In this document: positions 40,910-52,049 of the stretch, piece by piece
Layout of the letters: every line of letters begins with the position of its first letter
Numbering within the stretch: position 1 is the first letter of the stretch
Assembly (NCBI GenBank): GCA_964057225.1
Contig: CAXKVF010000079.1
Coordinates: forward strand, 434,001-498,000
Length of the DNA stretch: 64,000 nt
From: Auanema rhodensis
Taxonomy: Eukaryota; Nematoda; Chromadorea; Rhabditida; Rhabditidae
Direction of reading: 5' to 3'
Position numbers and translations under genes: made by a program
Notes under the pieces: generated by a model
Seen by the model: the letters and a program-made list of their open reading frames with translations, nothing else
Databases searched by the model: none
What the model was told of the DNA's origin: nothing

Positions 40910-43020
40910 ATAAAGAGATGCGGTTTTCAAAATTAGATTCCCCATGTCCATATTAGTCTAAAAACAAATTTTCATTGATATTGGTGCATGGTAACCATGA
41001 CTTTGAAATTTACGTGAACTTTAATTTATGCTAATTAAATGTACACGTGATGTGCACTTGGTATGTAACTCGCTTCACGTGAAAGATAAAGAGATGCGGT
41101 TTTCAAAATTAGATTCCCCATGTCCATATTAGTCTAAAAATAAATTTTTATTGATATTGGTGCATGGTAACCATGACTTTGAAATTTACGTGAACTTTAA
41201 TTTATGCTAATTAAATGTACACGTGATGTGCACTTGGTATGTAACTCGCTTCACGTGAAAGATAAAGAGATGCGGTTTTCAAAATTAGATTCCCCATGTC
41301 CATATTAGTCTAAAAACAAATTTTTATTGATATTGGTGCATGGTAACCATGACTTTGAAATTTACGTGAACTTTAATTTATGCTAATTAAATGTACACGT
41401 GATGTGCACTTGGTATGTAACTCGCTTCACGTGAAAGATAACGAGATGCGGTTTTCAAAATTAGATTCCCCATGTCCATATTAGTCTAAAAACAAATTTT
41501 TATTGATATTGGTGCATGGTAATCATGACTTTGAAATTTACGTGAACTTTAATTTATGCTAATTAAATGTACACGTGATGTGCACTTGGTATGTAACTCG
41601 CTTCACGTGAAAGATAAAGAGATGCGGTTTTCAAAATTAGATTCCCCATGTCCATATTAGTCTAAAAACAAATTTTTATTGATATTGGTGCATGGTAACC
41701 ATGACTTTGAAATTTACGTGAACTTTAATTTATGCTAATTAAATGTACACGTGATGTGCACTTGGTATGTAACTCGCTTCACGTGAAAGATAAAGAGATG
41801 CGGTTTTCAAAATTAGATTCCCCATGTCCATATTAGTCTAAAAACAAATTTTTATTGATATTGGTGCATGGTAACCATGACTTTGAAATTTACGTGAACT
41901 TTAATTTATGCTAATTAAATGTACACGTGATGTGCACTTGGTATGTAACTCGCTTCACGTGAAAGATAAAGAGATGCGGTTTTCAAAATTAGATTCCCCA
42001 TGTCCATATTAGTCTAAAAACAAATTTTTATTGATATTGGTGCATGGTAACCATGACTTTGAAATTTACGTGAACTTTAATTTATGCTAATTAAATGTAC
42101 ACGTGATGTGCACTTGGTATGTAACTCGCTTCACGTGAAAGATAAAGAGATGCGGTTTTCAAAATTAGATTCCCCATGTCCATATTAGTCTAAAAACAAA
42201 TTTTTATTGATATTGGTGCATGGTAACCATGACTTTGAAATTTACGTGAACTTTAATTTATGCTAATTAAATGTACACGTGATGTGCACTTGGTATGTAA
42301 CTCGCTTCACGTGAAAGATAAAGAGATGCGGTTTTCAAAATTAGATTCCCCATGTCCATATTAGTCTAAAAACAAATTTTTATTGATATTGGTGCATGGT
42401 AACCATGACTTTGAAATTTACGTGAACTTTAATTTATGCTAATTAAATGTACACGTGATGTGCACTTGGTATGTAACTCGCTTCACGTGAAAGATAAAGA
42501 GATGCGGTTTTCAAAATTAGATTCCCCATGTCCATATTAGTCTAAAAACAAATTTTTATTGATATTGGTGCATGGTAACCATGACTTTGAAATTTACGTG
42601 AACTTTAATTTATGCTAATTAAATGTACACGTGATGTGCACTTGGTATGTAACTCGCTTCACGTGAAAGATAAAGAGATGCGGTTTTCAAAATTAGATTC
42701 CCCATGTCCATATTAGTCTAAAAACAATTTTTTATTGATATTGGTGCATGGTAACCATGACTTTGAAATTTACGTGAACTTTAATTTATGCTAATTAAAT
42801 GTACACGTGATGTGCACTTGGTATGTAACTCGCTTCACGTGAAAGATAAAGAGATGCGGTTTTCAAAATTAGATTCCCCATGTCCATATTAGTCTAAAAC
42901 AAATTTTTATTGATATTGGTGCATGGTAACCATGACTTTGAAATTTACGTGAACTTTAATTTATGCTAATTAAATGTACACGTGATGTGCACTTGGTATG
43001 TAACTCGCTTCACGTGAAAG
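40910..43020. repeat. Homogeneous run of 12 G-type monomers
   Basis: Twelve consecutive G-type monomers. The six at 41,614-42,669 (1,056 bp) appear identical to each other and to the consensus by eye. The others carry private single changes, for example m65C near 40,973, a C-to-T at m56 near 41,141, m5C near 41,442, AATCATG near 41,521, an A-to-T in the A/T block near 42,728, and a one-base deletion in the last copy. No T-type interrupts the run, unlike elsewhere. This looks like the most recently amplified stretch. Confidence 0.82.
42846..43020. repeat. 175-bp monomer, A5 to A4 deletion (copy 1)
   Basis: The A run at m51-55 has four A instead of five (CTAAAAC), shifting the array by one base. 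It is the first of seven monomers with this deletion, all on G-type background. Confidence 0.95.
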
Positions 43021-43372
43021 ATAAAGAGATGCGGTTTTCAAAATTAGATTCCCCATGTCCATATTAGTCTAAAAACAAATTTTTATTGATATTGGTTCAT
43101 GGTAACCATGACTTTGAAATTTACGTGAACTTTAATTTATGCTAATTAAATGTACACGTGATGTGCACTTGGTATGTAACTCGCTTCACGTGAAAGATAA
43201 AGAGATGCGGTTTTCAAAATTAGATTCCCCATGTCCATATTAGTCTAAAAACAAATTTTTATTGATATTGGTGCATGGTAACCATGACTTTGAAATTTAC
43301 GTGAACTTTAATTTATGCTAATTAAATGTACACGTGATGTGCACTTGGTATGTAACTCGCTTCACGTGAAAG

Positions 43373-43547
43373 ATAAAGAGATGCGGTTTTCAAAATTAGA
43401 TTCCCCATGTCCATATTAGTCTAAAACAAATTTTTATTGATATTGGTGCATGGTAACCATGACTTTGAAATTTACGTGAACTTTAATTTATGCTAATTAA
43501 ATGTACACGTGATGTGCACTTGGTATGTAACTCGCTTCACGTGAAAG
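43373..43547. repeat. 175-bp monomer, A5 to A4 deletion (copy 2)
   Basis: Same one-base loss as at 42,846. The next monomer (43,548) carries two private changes, m68A (TTAATATT) and m122A (ATGATAATT). Confidence 0.95.
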
Positions 43548-44603
43548 ATAAAGAGATGCGGTTTTCAAAATTAGATTCCCCATGTCCATATTAGTCTAAA
43601 AACAAATTTTTATTAATATTGGTTCATGGTAACCATGACTTTGAAATTTACGTGAACTTTAATTTATGATAATTAAATGTACACGTGATGTGCACTTGGT
43701 ATGTAACTCGCTTCACGTGAAAGATAAAGAGATGCGGTTTTCAAAATTAGATTCCCCATGTCCATATTAGTCTAAAAACAAATTTTTATTGATATTGGTT
43801 CATGGTAACCATGATTTTGAAATTTACGTGAACTTTAATTTATGCTAATTAAATGTACACGTGATGTGCACTTGGTATGTAACTCGCTTCACGTGAAAGA
43901 TAAAGAGATGCGGTTTTCAAAATTAGATTCCCCATGTCCATATTAGTCTAAAAACAAATTTTTATTGATATTGGTGCATGGTAACCATGACTTTGAAATT
44001 TACGTGAACTTTAATTTATGCTAATTAAATGTACACGTGATGTGCACTTGGTATGTAACTCGCTTCACGTGAAAGATAAAGAGATGCGGTTTTCAAAATT
44101 AGATTCCCCATGTTCATATTAGTCTAAAAACAAATTTTTATTGATATTGGTTCATGGTAACCATGACTTTGAAATTTACGTGAACTTTAATTTATGCTAA
44201 TTAAATGTACACGTGATGTGCACTTGGTATGTAACTCGCTTCACGTGAAAGATAAAGAGATGCGGTTTTCAAAATTAGATTCCCCATGTCCATATTAGTC
44301 TAAAAACAAATTTTTATTGATATTGGTGCATGGTAACCATGACTTTGAAATTTACGTGAACTTTAATTTATGCTAATTAAATGTACACGTGATGTGCACT
44401 TGGTATGTAACTCGCTTCACGTGAAAGATAAAGAGATGCGGTTTTCAAAATTAGATTCCCCATGTTCATATTAGTCTAAAAACAAATTTTTATTGATATT
44501 GGTTCATGGTAACCATGACTTTGAAATTTACGTGAACTTTAATTTATGCTATTTAAATGTACACGTGATGTGCACTTGGTATGTAACTCGCTTCACGTGA
44601 AAG

Positions 44604-44856
44604 ATGAAGAGATGCGGTTTTCAAAATTAGATTCCCCATGTCCATATTAGTCTAAAAACAAATTTTTATTGATATTAATTCATGATAACCATGATTTTGA
44701 AATTTACGTGAACTTTAATTTATGAAATATGAAAACAAATTTTTATTGATATTAATTCATGATAACCATGATTTTGAAATTTACGTGAACTTTAATTTAT
44801 GCTATTTAAATGTACACGTGATGTGCACTTGGTATGTAACTCGCTTCACGTGAAAG
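44604..44856. repeat. Fused A-type pair with 99-bp deletion, copy 2
   Basis: Junction after m121 at 44,724, with the same AAATATG filler and resumption at m52 as at 39,897. The monomer before it (44,428) is T-type at m77 but carries m125T, so it is a T/A chimera. Confidence 0.93.
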
Positions 44857-45912
44857 ATAAAGAGATGCGGTTTTCAAAATTAGATTCCCCATGTTCATAT
44901 TAGTCTAAAAACAAATTTTTATTGATATTGGTTCATGGTAACCATGACTTTGAAATTTGCGTGAACTTTAATTTATGCTATTTAAATGTACACGTGATGT
45001 GCACTTGGTATGTAACTCGCTTCACGTGAAAGATAAAGAGATGCGGTTTTCAAAATTAGATTCCCCATGTTCATATTAGTCTAAAAACAAATTTTTATCG
45101 ATATTGGTGCATGGTAACCATGACTTTGAAATTTACGTGAACTTTAATTTATGCTAATTAAATGTACACGTGATGTGCACTTGGTATGTAACTCGCTTCA
45201 CGTGAAAGATAAAGAGATGCGGTTTTCAAAATTAGATTCCCCATGTCCATATTAGTCTAAAAACAAATTTTTATTGATATTGGTGCATGGTAACCATGAC
45301 TTTGAAATTTACGTGAACTTTAATTTATGCTAATTAAATGTACACGTGATGTGCACTTGGTATGTAACTCGCTTCACGTGAAAGATAAAGAGATGCGGTT
45401 TTCAAAATTAGATTCCCCATGTTCATATTAGTCTAAAAACAAATTTTTATTGATATTGGTTCATGGTAACCATGACTTTGAAATTTACGTGAACTTTAAT
45501 TTATGCTAATTAAATGTACACGTGATGTGCACTTGGTATGTAACTCGCTTCACGTGAAAGATAAAGAGATGCGGTTTTCAAAATTAGATTCCCCATGTCC
45601 ATATTAGTCTAAAAACAAATTTTTATTGATATTGGTGCATGGTAACCATGACTTTGAAATTTACGTGAACTTTAATTTATGCTAATTAAATGTACACGTG
45701 ATGTGCACTTGGTATGTAACTCGCTTCACGTGAAAGATAAAGAGATGCGGTTTTCAAAATTAGATTCCCCATGTTCATATTAGTCTAAAAACAAATTTTT
45801 ATTGATATTGGTTCATGGTAACCATGACTTTGAAATTTACGTGAACTTTAATTTATGCTATTTAAATGTACACGTGATGTGCACTTGGTATGTAACTCGC
45901 TTCACGTGAAAG
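44604..45912. repeat. 1,309-bp higher-order unit, copy 1
   Basis: The unit is seven full-length monomers plus the 77-bp net contribution of a deleted pair (7 x 176 + 77 = 1,309). It starts with the fused A-type pair (44,604-44,856; junction at 44,724), followed by m39T/m103G/m125T T, m39T G, G, m39T T, G, and m39T/m125T T. The third and fourth monomers differ from those of copies 2 and 3. A matching m39T T, G, m39T/m125T T stretch precedes it at 44,076-44,603, so the duplication extended leftwards beyond this unit. Confidence 0.88.
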
Positions 45913-46165
45913 ATGAAGAGATGCGGTTTTCAAAATTAGATTCCCCATGTCCATATTAGTCTAAAAACAAATTTTTATTGATATTAATTCATGATAACCA
46001 TGATTTTGAAATTTACGTGAACTTTAATTTATGAAATATGAAAACAAATTTTTATTGATATTAATTCATGATAACCATGATTTTGAAATTTACGTGAACT
46101 TTAATTTATGCTATTTAAATGTACACGTGATGTGCACTTGGTATGTAACTCGCTTCACGTGAAAG
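45913..46165. repeat. Fused A-type pair with 99-bp deletion, copy 3
   Basis: Junction after m121 at 46,033; filler and resumption point are identical to the other copies. Confidence 0.93.
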
Positions 46166-47221
46166 ATAAAGAGATGCGGTTTTCAAAATTAGATTCCCCA
46201 TGTTCATATTAGTCTAAAAACAAATTTTTATTGATATTGGTTCATGGTAACCATGACTTTGAAATTTGCGTGAACTTTAATTTATGCTATTTAAATGTAC
46301 ACGTGATGTGCACTTGGTATGTAACTCGCTTCACGTGAAAGATAAAGAGATGCGGTTTTCAAAATTAGATTCCCCATGTTCATATTAGTCTAAAAACAAA
46401 TTTTTATTGATATTGGTTCATGGTAACCATGACTTTGAAATTTACGTGAACTTTAATTTATGCTAATTAAATATACACGTGATGTGCACTTGGTATGTAA
46501 CTCGCTTCACGTGAAAGATAAAGAGATGCGGTTTTCAAAATTAGATTCCCCATGTCCATATTAGTCTAAAAACAAATTTTTATTGATATTGGTTCATGGT
46601 AACCATGACTTTGAAATTTACGTGAACTTTAATTTATGCTAATTAAATGTACACGTGATGTGCACTTGGTATGTAACTCGCTTCACGTGAAAGATAAAGA
46701 GATGCGGTTTTCAAAATTAGATTCCCCATGGCCATATTGGTCTAAAAACAAATTTTTATTGATATTGGTTCATGGTAACCATGATTTTGAAATTTACGTG
46801 AACTTTAATTTATGCTAATTAAATGTACACGTGATGTGCACTTGGTATGTAACTCGCTTCACGTGAAAGATAAAGAGATGCGGTTTTCAAAATTAGATTC
46901 CCCATGTCCATATTAGTCTAAAAACAAATTTTTATTGATATTGGTGCATGGTAACCATGACTTTGAAATTTACGTGAACTTTAATTTATGCTAATTAAAT
47001 GTACACGTGATGTGCACTTGGTATGTAACTCGCTTCACGTGAAAGATAAAGAGATGCGGTTTTCAAAATTAGATTCCCCATGTTCATATTAGTCTAAAAA
47101 CAAATTTTTATTGATATTGGTTCATGGTAACCATGACTTTGAAATTTACGTGAACTTTAATTTATGCTATTTAAATGTACACGTGATGTGCACTTGGTAT
47201 GTAACTCGCTTCACGTGAAAG
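45913..47221. repeat. 1,309-bp higher-order unit, copy 2
   Basis: It begins with the fused pair (junction at 46,033), then m39T/m103G/m125T T, m39T/m132A T, T, m92T T, G and m39T/m125T T. Its junction is exactly 1,309 bp after copy 1 and 1,309 bp before copy 3. The fifth monomer (46,694) has two private changes, GGCC near 46,730 and m46G at 46,739, which open an accidental 60-codon frame. Confidence 0.9.
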
Positions 47222-47474
47222 ATGAAGAGATGCGGTTTTCAAAATTAGATTCCCCATGTCCATATTAGTCTAAAAACAAATTTTTATTGATATTAATTCA
47301 TGATAACCATGATTTTGAAATTTACGTGAACTTTAATTTATGAAATATGAAAACAAATTTTTATTGATATTAATTCATGATAACCATGATTTTGAAATTT
47401 ACGTGAACTTTAATTTATGCTATTTAAATGTACACGTGATGTGCACTTGGTATGTAACTCGCTTCACGTGAAAG
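47222..47474. repeat. Fused A-type pair with 99-bp deletion, copy 4
   Basis: Junction after m121 at 47,342; identical to the other three copies. This is the last deleted pair in the window. Confidence 0.93.
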
Positions 47475-48002
47475 ATAAAGAGATGCGGTTTTCAAAATTA
47501 GATTCCCCATGTTCATATTAGTCTAAAAACAAATTTTTATTGATATTGGTTCATGGTAACCATGACTTTGAAATTTGCGTGAACTTTAATTTATGCTATT
47601 TAAATGTACACGTGATGTGCACTTGGTATGTAACTCGCTTCACGTGAAAGATAAAGAGATGCGGTTTTCAAAATTAGATTCCCCATGTTCATATTAGTCT
47701 AAAAACAAATTTTTATTGATATTGGTTCATGGTAACCATGACTTTGAAATTTACGTGAACTTTAATTTATGCTAATTAAATATACACGTGATGTGCACTT
47801 GGTATGTAACTCGCTTCACGTGAAAGATAAAGAGATGCGGTTTTCAAAATTAGATTCCCCATGTCCATATTAGTCTAAAAACAAATTTTTATTGATATTG
47901 GTTCATGGTAACCATGACTTTGAAATTTACGTGAACTTTAATTTATGCTAATTAAATGTACACGTGATGTGCACTTGGTATGTAACTCGCTTCACGTGAA
48001 AG
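47222..48002. repeat. 1,309-bp unit, partial copy 3
   Basis: It begins with the fused pair (junction at 47,342) and follows copy 2 through m39T/m103G/m125T T, m39T/m132A T and a plain T (to 48,002). It then switches to the 703-bp 4-mer at 48,003. The same first three elements follow the isolated deletion at 39,777, up to 40,381, showing that copies 1 and 2-3 share a common origin. Confidence 0.87.
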
Positions 48003-48705
48003 ATAAAGAGATGCGGTTTTCAAAATTAGATTCCCCATGTTCATATTAGTCTAAAAACAAATTTTTATTGATATTGGTTCATGGTAACCATGACTTTGAA
48101 ATTTACGTGAACTTTAATTTATGCTAATTAAATGTACACGTGATGTGCACTTGGTATGTAACTCGCTTCACGTGAAAGATAAAGAGATGCGGTTTTCAAA
48201 ATTAGATTCCCCATGTCCATATTAGTCTAAAAACAAATTTTTATTGATATTGGTGCATGGTAACCATGACTTTGAAATTTACGTGAACTTTAATTTATGC
48301 TAATTAAATGTACACGTGATGTGCACTTGGTATGTAACTCGCTTCACGTGAAAGATAAAGAGATGCGGTTTTCAAAATTAGATTCCCCATGTCCATATTA
48401 GTCTAAAAACAAATTTTTATTGATATTGGTGCATGGTAACCATGACTTTGAAATTTACGTGAACTTTAATTTATGCTAATTAAATGTACACGTGATGTGC
48501 ACTTGGTATGTAACTCGCTTCACGTGAAAGATAAAGAGATGCGGTTTTCAAAATTAGATTCCCCATGTCCATATTAGTCTAAAACAAATTTTTATTGATA
48601 TTGGTGCATGGTAACCATGACTTTGAAATTTACGTGAACTTTAATTTATGCTAATTAAATGTACACGTGATGTGCACTTGGTATGTAACTCGCTTCACGT
48701 GAAAG
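48003..48705. repeat. 703-bp 4-mer, copy 1 (with 175-bp monomer at 48,531)
   Basis: m39T T-type, two plain G-type, then a G-type with the A5 to A4 deletion (48,531-48,705). The 703-bp size (4 x 176 - 1) recurs at 50,468-51,170, 51,347-52,049 and 52,050-52,752. Confidence 0.88.
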
Positions 48706-49409
48706 ATAAAGAGATGCGGTTTTCAAAATTAGATTCCCCATGTCCATATTAGTCTAAAAACAAATTTTTATTGATATTGGTGCATGGTAACCATGACTTT
48801 GAAATTTACGTGAACTTTAATTTATGCTAATTAAATGTACACGTGATGTGCACTTGGTATGTAACTCGTTTCACGTGAAAGATAAAGAGATGCGGTTTTC
48901 AAAATTAGATTCCCCATGTCCATATTAGTCTAAAAACGAATTTTTATTGATATTGGTTCATGGTAACCATGACTTTGAAATTTACGTGAACTTTAATTTA
49001 TGCTAATTAAATGTACACGTGATGTGCACTTGGTATGTAACTCGCTTCACGTGAAAGATAAAGAGATGCGGTTTTCAAAATTAGATTCCCCATGTCCATA
49101 TTAGTCTAAAAACAAATTTTTATTGATATTGGTGCATGGTAATCATGACTTTGAAATTTACGTGAACTTTAATTTATGCTAATTAAATGTACACGTGATG
49201 TGCACTTGGTATGTAACTCGCTTCACGTGAAAGATAAAGAGATGCGGTTTTCAAAATTAGATTCCCCATGTCCATATTAGTCTAAAAACAAATTTTTATT
49301 GATATTGGTGCATGGTAACCATGACTTTGAAATTTACGTGAACTTTAATTTATGCTAATTAAATGTACACGTGATGTGCACTTGGTATGTAACTCGCTTC
49401 ACGTGAAAG

Positions 49410-49587
49410 ATAAAGAGATGCGGTTTTCAAAATATTAGATTCCCCATGTTCATATTAGTCTAAAAACAAATTTTTATTGATATTGGTTCATGGTAACCAT
49501 GACTTTGAAATTTACGTGAACTTTAATTTATGCTAATTAAATGTACACGTGATGTGCACTTGGTATGTAACTCGCTTCACGTGAAAG
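49410..49587. repeat. 178-bp monomer with two-base insertion (copy 1)
   Basis: The m20-30 stretch reads CAAAATATTAGATT instead of CAAAATTAGATT, a gain of AT near 49,432. Only one other monomer has it (53,457), in the block duplicate. Confidence 0.95.
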
Positions 49588-50467
49588 ATAAAGAGATGCG
49601 GTTTTCAAAATTAGATTCCCCATGTCCATATTAGTCTAAAAACAAATTTTTATTGATATTGGTTCATGGTAACCATGACTTTGAAATTTACGTGAACTTT
49701 AATTTATGCTAATTAAATGTACACGTGATGTGCACTTGGTATGTAACTTGCTTCACGTGAAAGATAAAGAGATGCGGTTTCCAAAATTAGATTCCCCATG
49801 TCCATATTAGTCTAAAAACAAATTTTTATTGATATTGGTGCATGGTAACCATGACTTTGAAATTTACGTGAACTTTAATTTATGCTAATTAAATGTACAC
49901 GTGATGTGCACTTGGTATGTAACTCGCTTCACGTGAAAGATAAAGAGATGCGGTTTTCAAAATTAGATTCCCCATGTCCATATTAGTCTAAAAACAAATT
50001 TTTATTGATATTGGTTCATGGTAACCATGTCTTTGAAAATTACGTGAACTTTAATTTATGCTAATTAAATGTACACGTGATGTGCACTTGGTATGTAACT
50101 CGCTTCACGTGAAAGATAAAGAGATGCGGTTTTCAAAATTAGATTCCCCATGTCCATATTAGTCTAAAAATAAATTTTTATTGATATTGGTGCATGGTAA
50201 CCATGACTTTGAAATTTACGTGAACTTTAATTTATGCTAATTAAATGTACACGTGATGTGCACTTGGTATGTAACTCGCTTCACGTGAAAGATAAAGAGA
50301 TGCGGTTTTCAAAATTAGATTCCCCATGTCCATATTAGTCTAAAAACAAATTTTTATTGATATTGGTGCATGGTAACCATGACTTTGAAATTTACGTGAA
50401 CTTTAATTTATGCTAATTAAATGTACACGTGATGTGCACTTGGTATGTAACTCGCTTCACGTGAAAG

Positions 50468-51170
50468 ATAAAGAGATGCGGTTTTCAAAATTAGATTCCC
50501 CATGTTCATATTAGTCTAAAAACAAATTTTTATTGATATTGGTTCATGGTAACCATGACTTTGAAATTTACGTGAACTTTAATTTATGCTAATTAAATGT
50601 ACACGTGATGTGCACTTGGTATGTAACTCGCTTCACGTGAAAGATAAAGAGATGCGGTTTTCAAAATTAGATTCCCCATGTCCATATTAGTCTAAAAACA
50701 AATTTTTATTGATATTGGTGCATGGTAACCATGACTTTGAAATTTACGTGAACTTTAATTTATGCTAATTAAATGTACACGTGATGTGCACTTGGTATGT
50801 AACTCGCTTCACGTGAAAGATAAAGTGATGCGGTTTTCAAAATTAGATTCCCCATGTCCATATTAGTCTAAAAACAAATTTTTATTGATATTGGTGCATG
50901 GTAACCATGACTTTGAAATTTACGTGAACTTTAATTTATGCTAATTAAATGTACACGTGATGTGCACTTGGTATGTAACTCGCTTCACGTGAAAGATAAA
51001 GAGATGCGGTTTTCAAAATTAGATTCCCCATGTCCATATTAGTCTAAAACAAATTTTTATTGATATTGGTGCATGGTAACCATGACTTTGAAATTTACGT
51101 GAACTTTAATTTATGCTAATTAAATGTACACGTGATGTGCACTTGGTATGTAACTCGCTTCACGTGAAAG
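50468..51170. repeat. 703-bp 4-mer, copy 2 (with 175-bp monomer at 50,996)
   Basis: Same composition as 48,003-48,705, with a private m7T (AAAGTGATG) in the third monomer (50,820). It is followed by one plain G-type monomer (51,171-51,346) before the next 4-mer. Confidence 0.88.
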
Positions 51171-51346
51171 ATAAAGAGATGCGGTTTTCAAAATTAGATT
51201 CCCCATGTCCATATTAGTCTAAAAACAAATTTTTATTGATATTGGTGCATGGTAACCATGACTTTGAAATTTACGTGAACTTTAATTTATGCTAATTAAA
51301 TGTACACGTGATGTGCACTTGGTATGTAACTCGCTTCACGTGAAAG

Positions 51347-52049
51347 ATAAAGAGATGCGGTTTTCAAAATTAGATTCCCCATGTTCATATTAGTCTAAAA
51401 ACAAATTTTTATTGATATTGGTTCATGGTAACCATGACTTTGAAATTTACGTGAACTTTAATTTATGCTAATTAAATGTACACGTGATGTGCACTTGGTA
51501 TGTAACTCGCTTCACGTGAAAGATAAAGAGATGCGGTTTTCAAAATTAGATTCCCCATGTCCATATTAGTCTAAAAACAAATTTTTATTGATATTGGTGC
51601 ATGGTAACCATGACTTTGAAATTTACGTGAACTTTAATTTATGCTAATTAAATGTACACGTGATGTGCACTTGGTATGTAACTCGCTTCACGTGAAAGAT
51701 AAAGAGATGCGGTTTTCAAAATTAGATTCCCCATGTCCATATTAGTCTAAAAACAAATTTTTATTGATATTGGTGCATGGTAACCATGACTTTGAAATTT
51801 ACGTGAACTTTAATTTATGCTAATTAAATGTACACGTGATGTGCACTTGGTATGTAACTCGCTTCACGTGAAAGATAAAGAGATGCGGTTTTCAAAATTA
51901 GATTCCCCATGTCCATATTAGTCTAAAACAAATTTTTATTGATATTGGTGCATGGTAACCATGACTTTGAAATTTACGTGAACTTTAATTTATGCTAATT
52001 AAATGTACACGTGATGTGCACTTGGTATGTAACTCGCTTCACGTGAAAG
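51347..52049. repeat. 703-bp 4-mer, copy 3 (with 175-bp monomer at 51,875)
   Basis: m39T T, G, G and 175-bp G, directly adjacent to copy 4. No private change seen by eye. Confidence 0.88.

Larger units (their letters stand above)
48003..50467. repeat. 2,465-bp block (14 monomers), copy 1
   Basis: Fourteen monomers with ordered marks: m39T T, G, G, 175-bp G, m164T G, AAAACGAAT T, AATCATG G, G, 178-bp m39T T, m162T T, TTTCC G, m91T/m101A T, C-to-T at m56 G, G. The same series occurs at 52,050-54,514, offset by 4,047 bp. The length 14 x 176 - 1 + 2 = 2,465 is identical in both copies, and I see no difference by eye. Left and right limits are set by the first disagreeing monomers. Confidence 0.9.

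Noticed and set aside
46636-46818. Second 60-codon open reading frame, nearly identical to the first
   Set aside because: Same register and same cause: m46G turns TAG into TGG. The similarity of the two peptides comes from the satellite sequence, not from protein selection.
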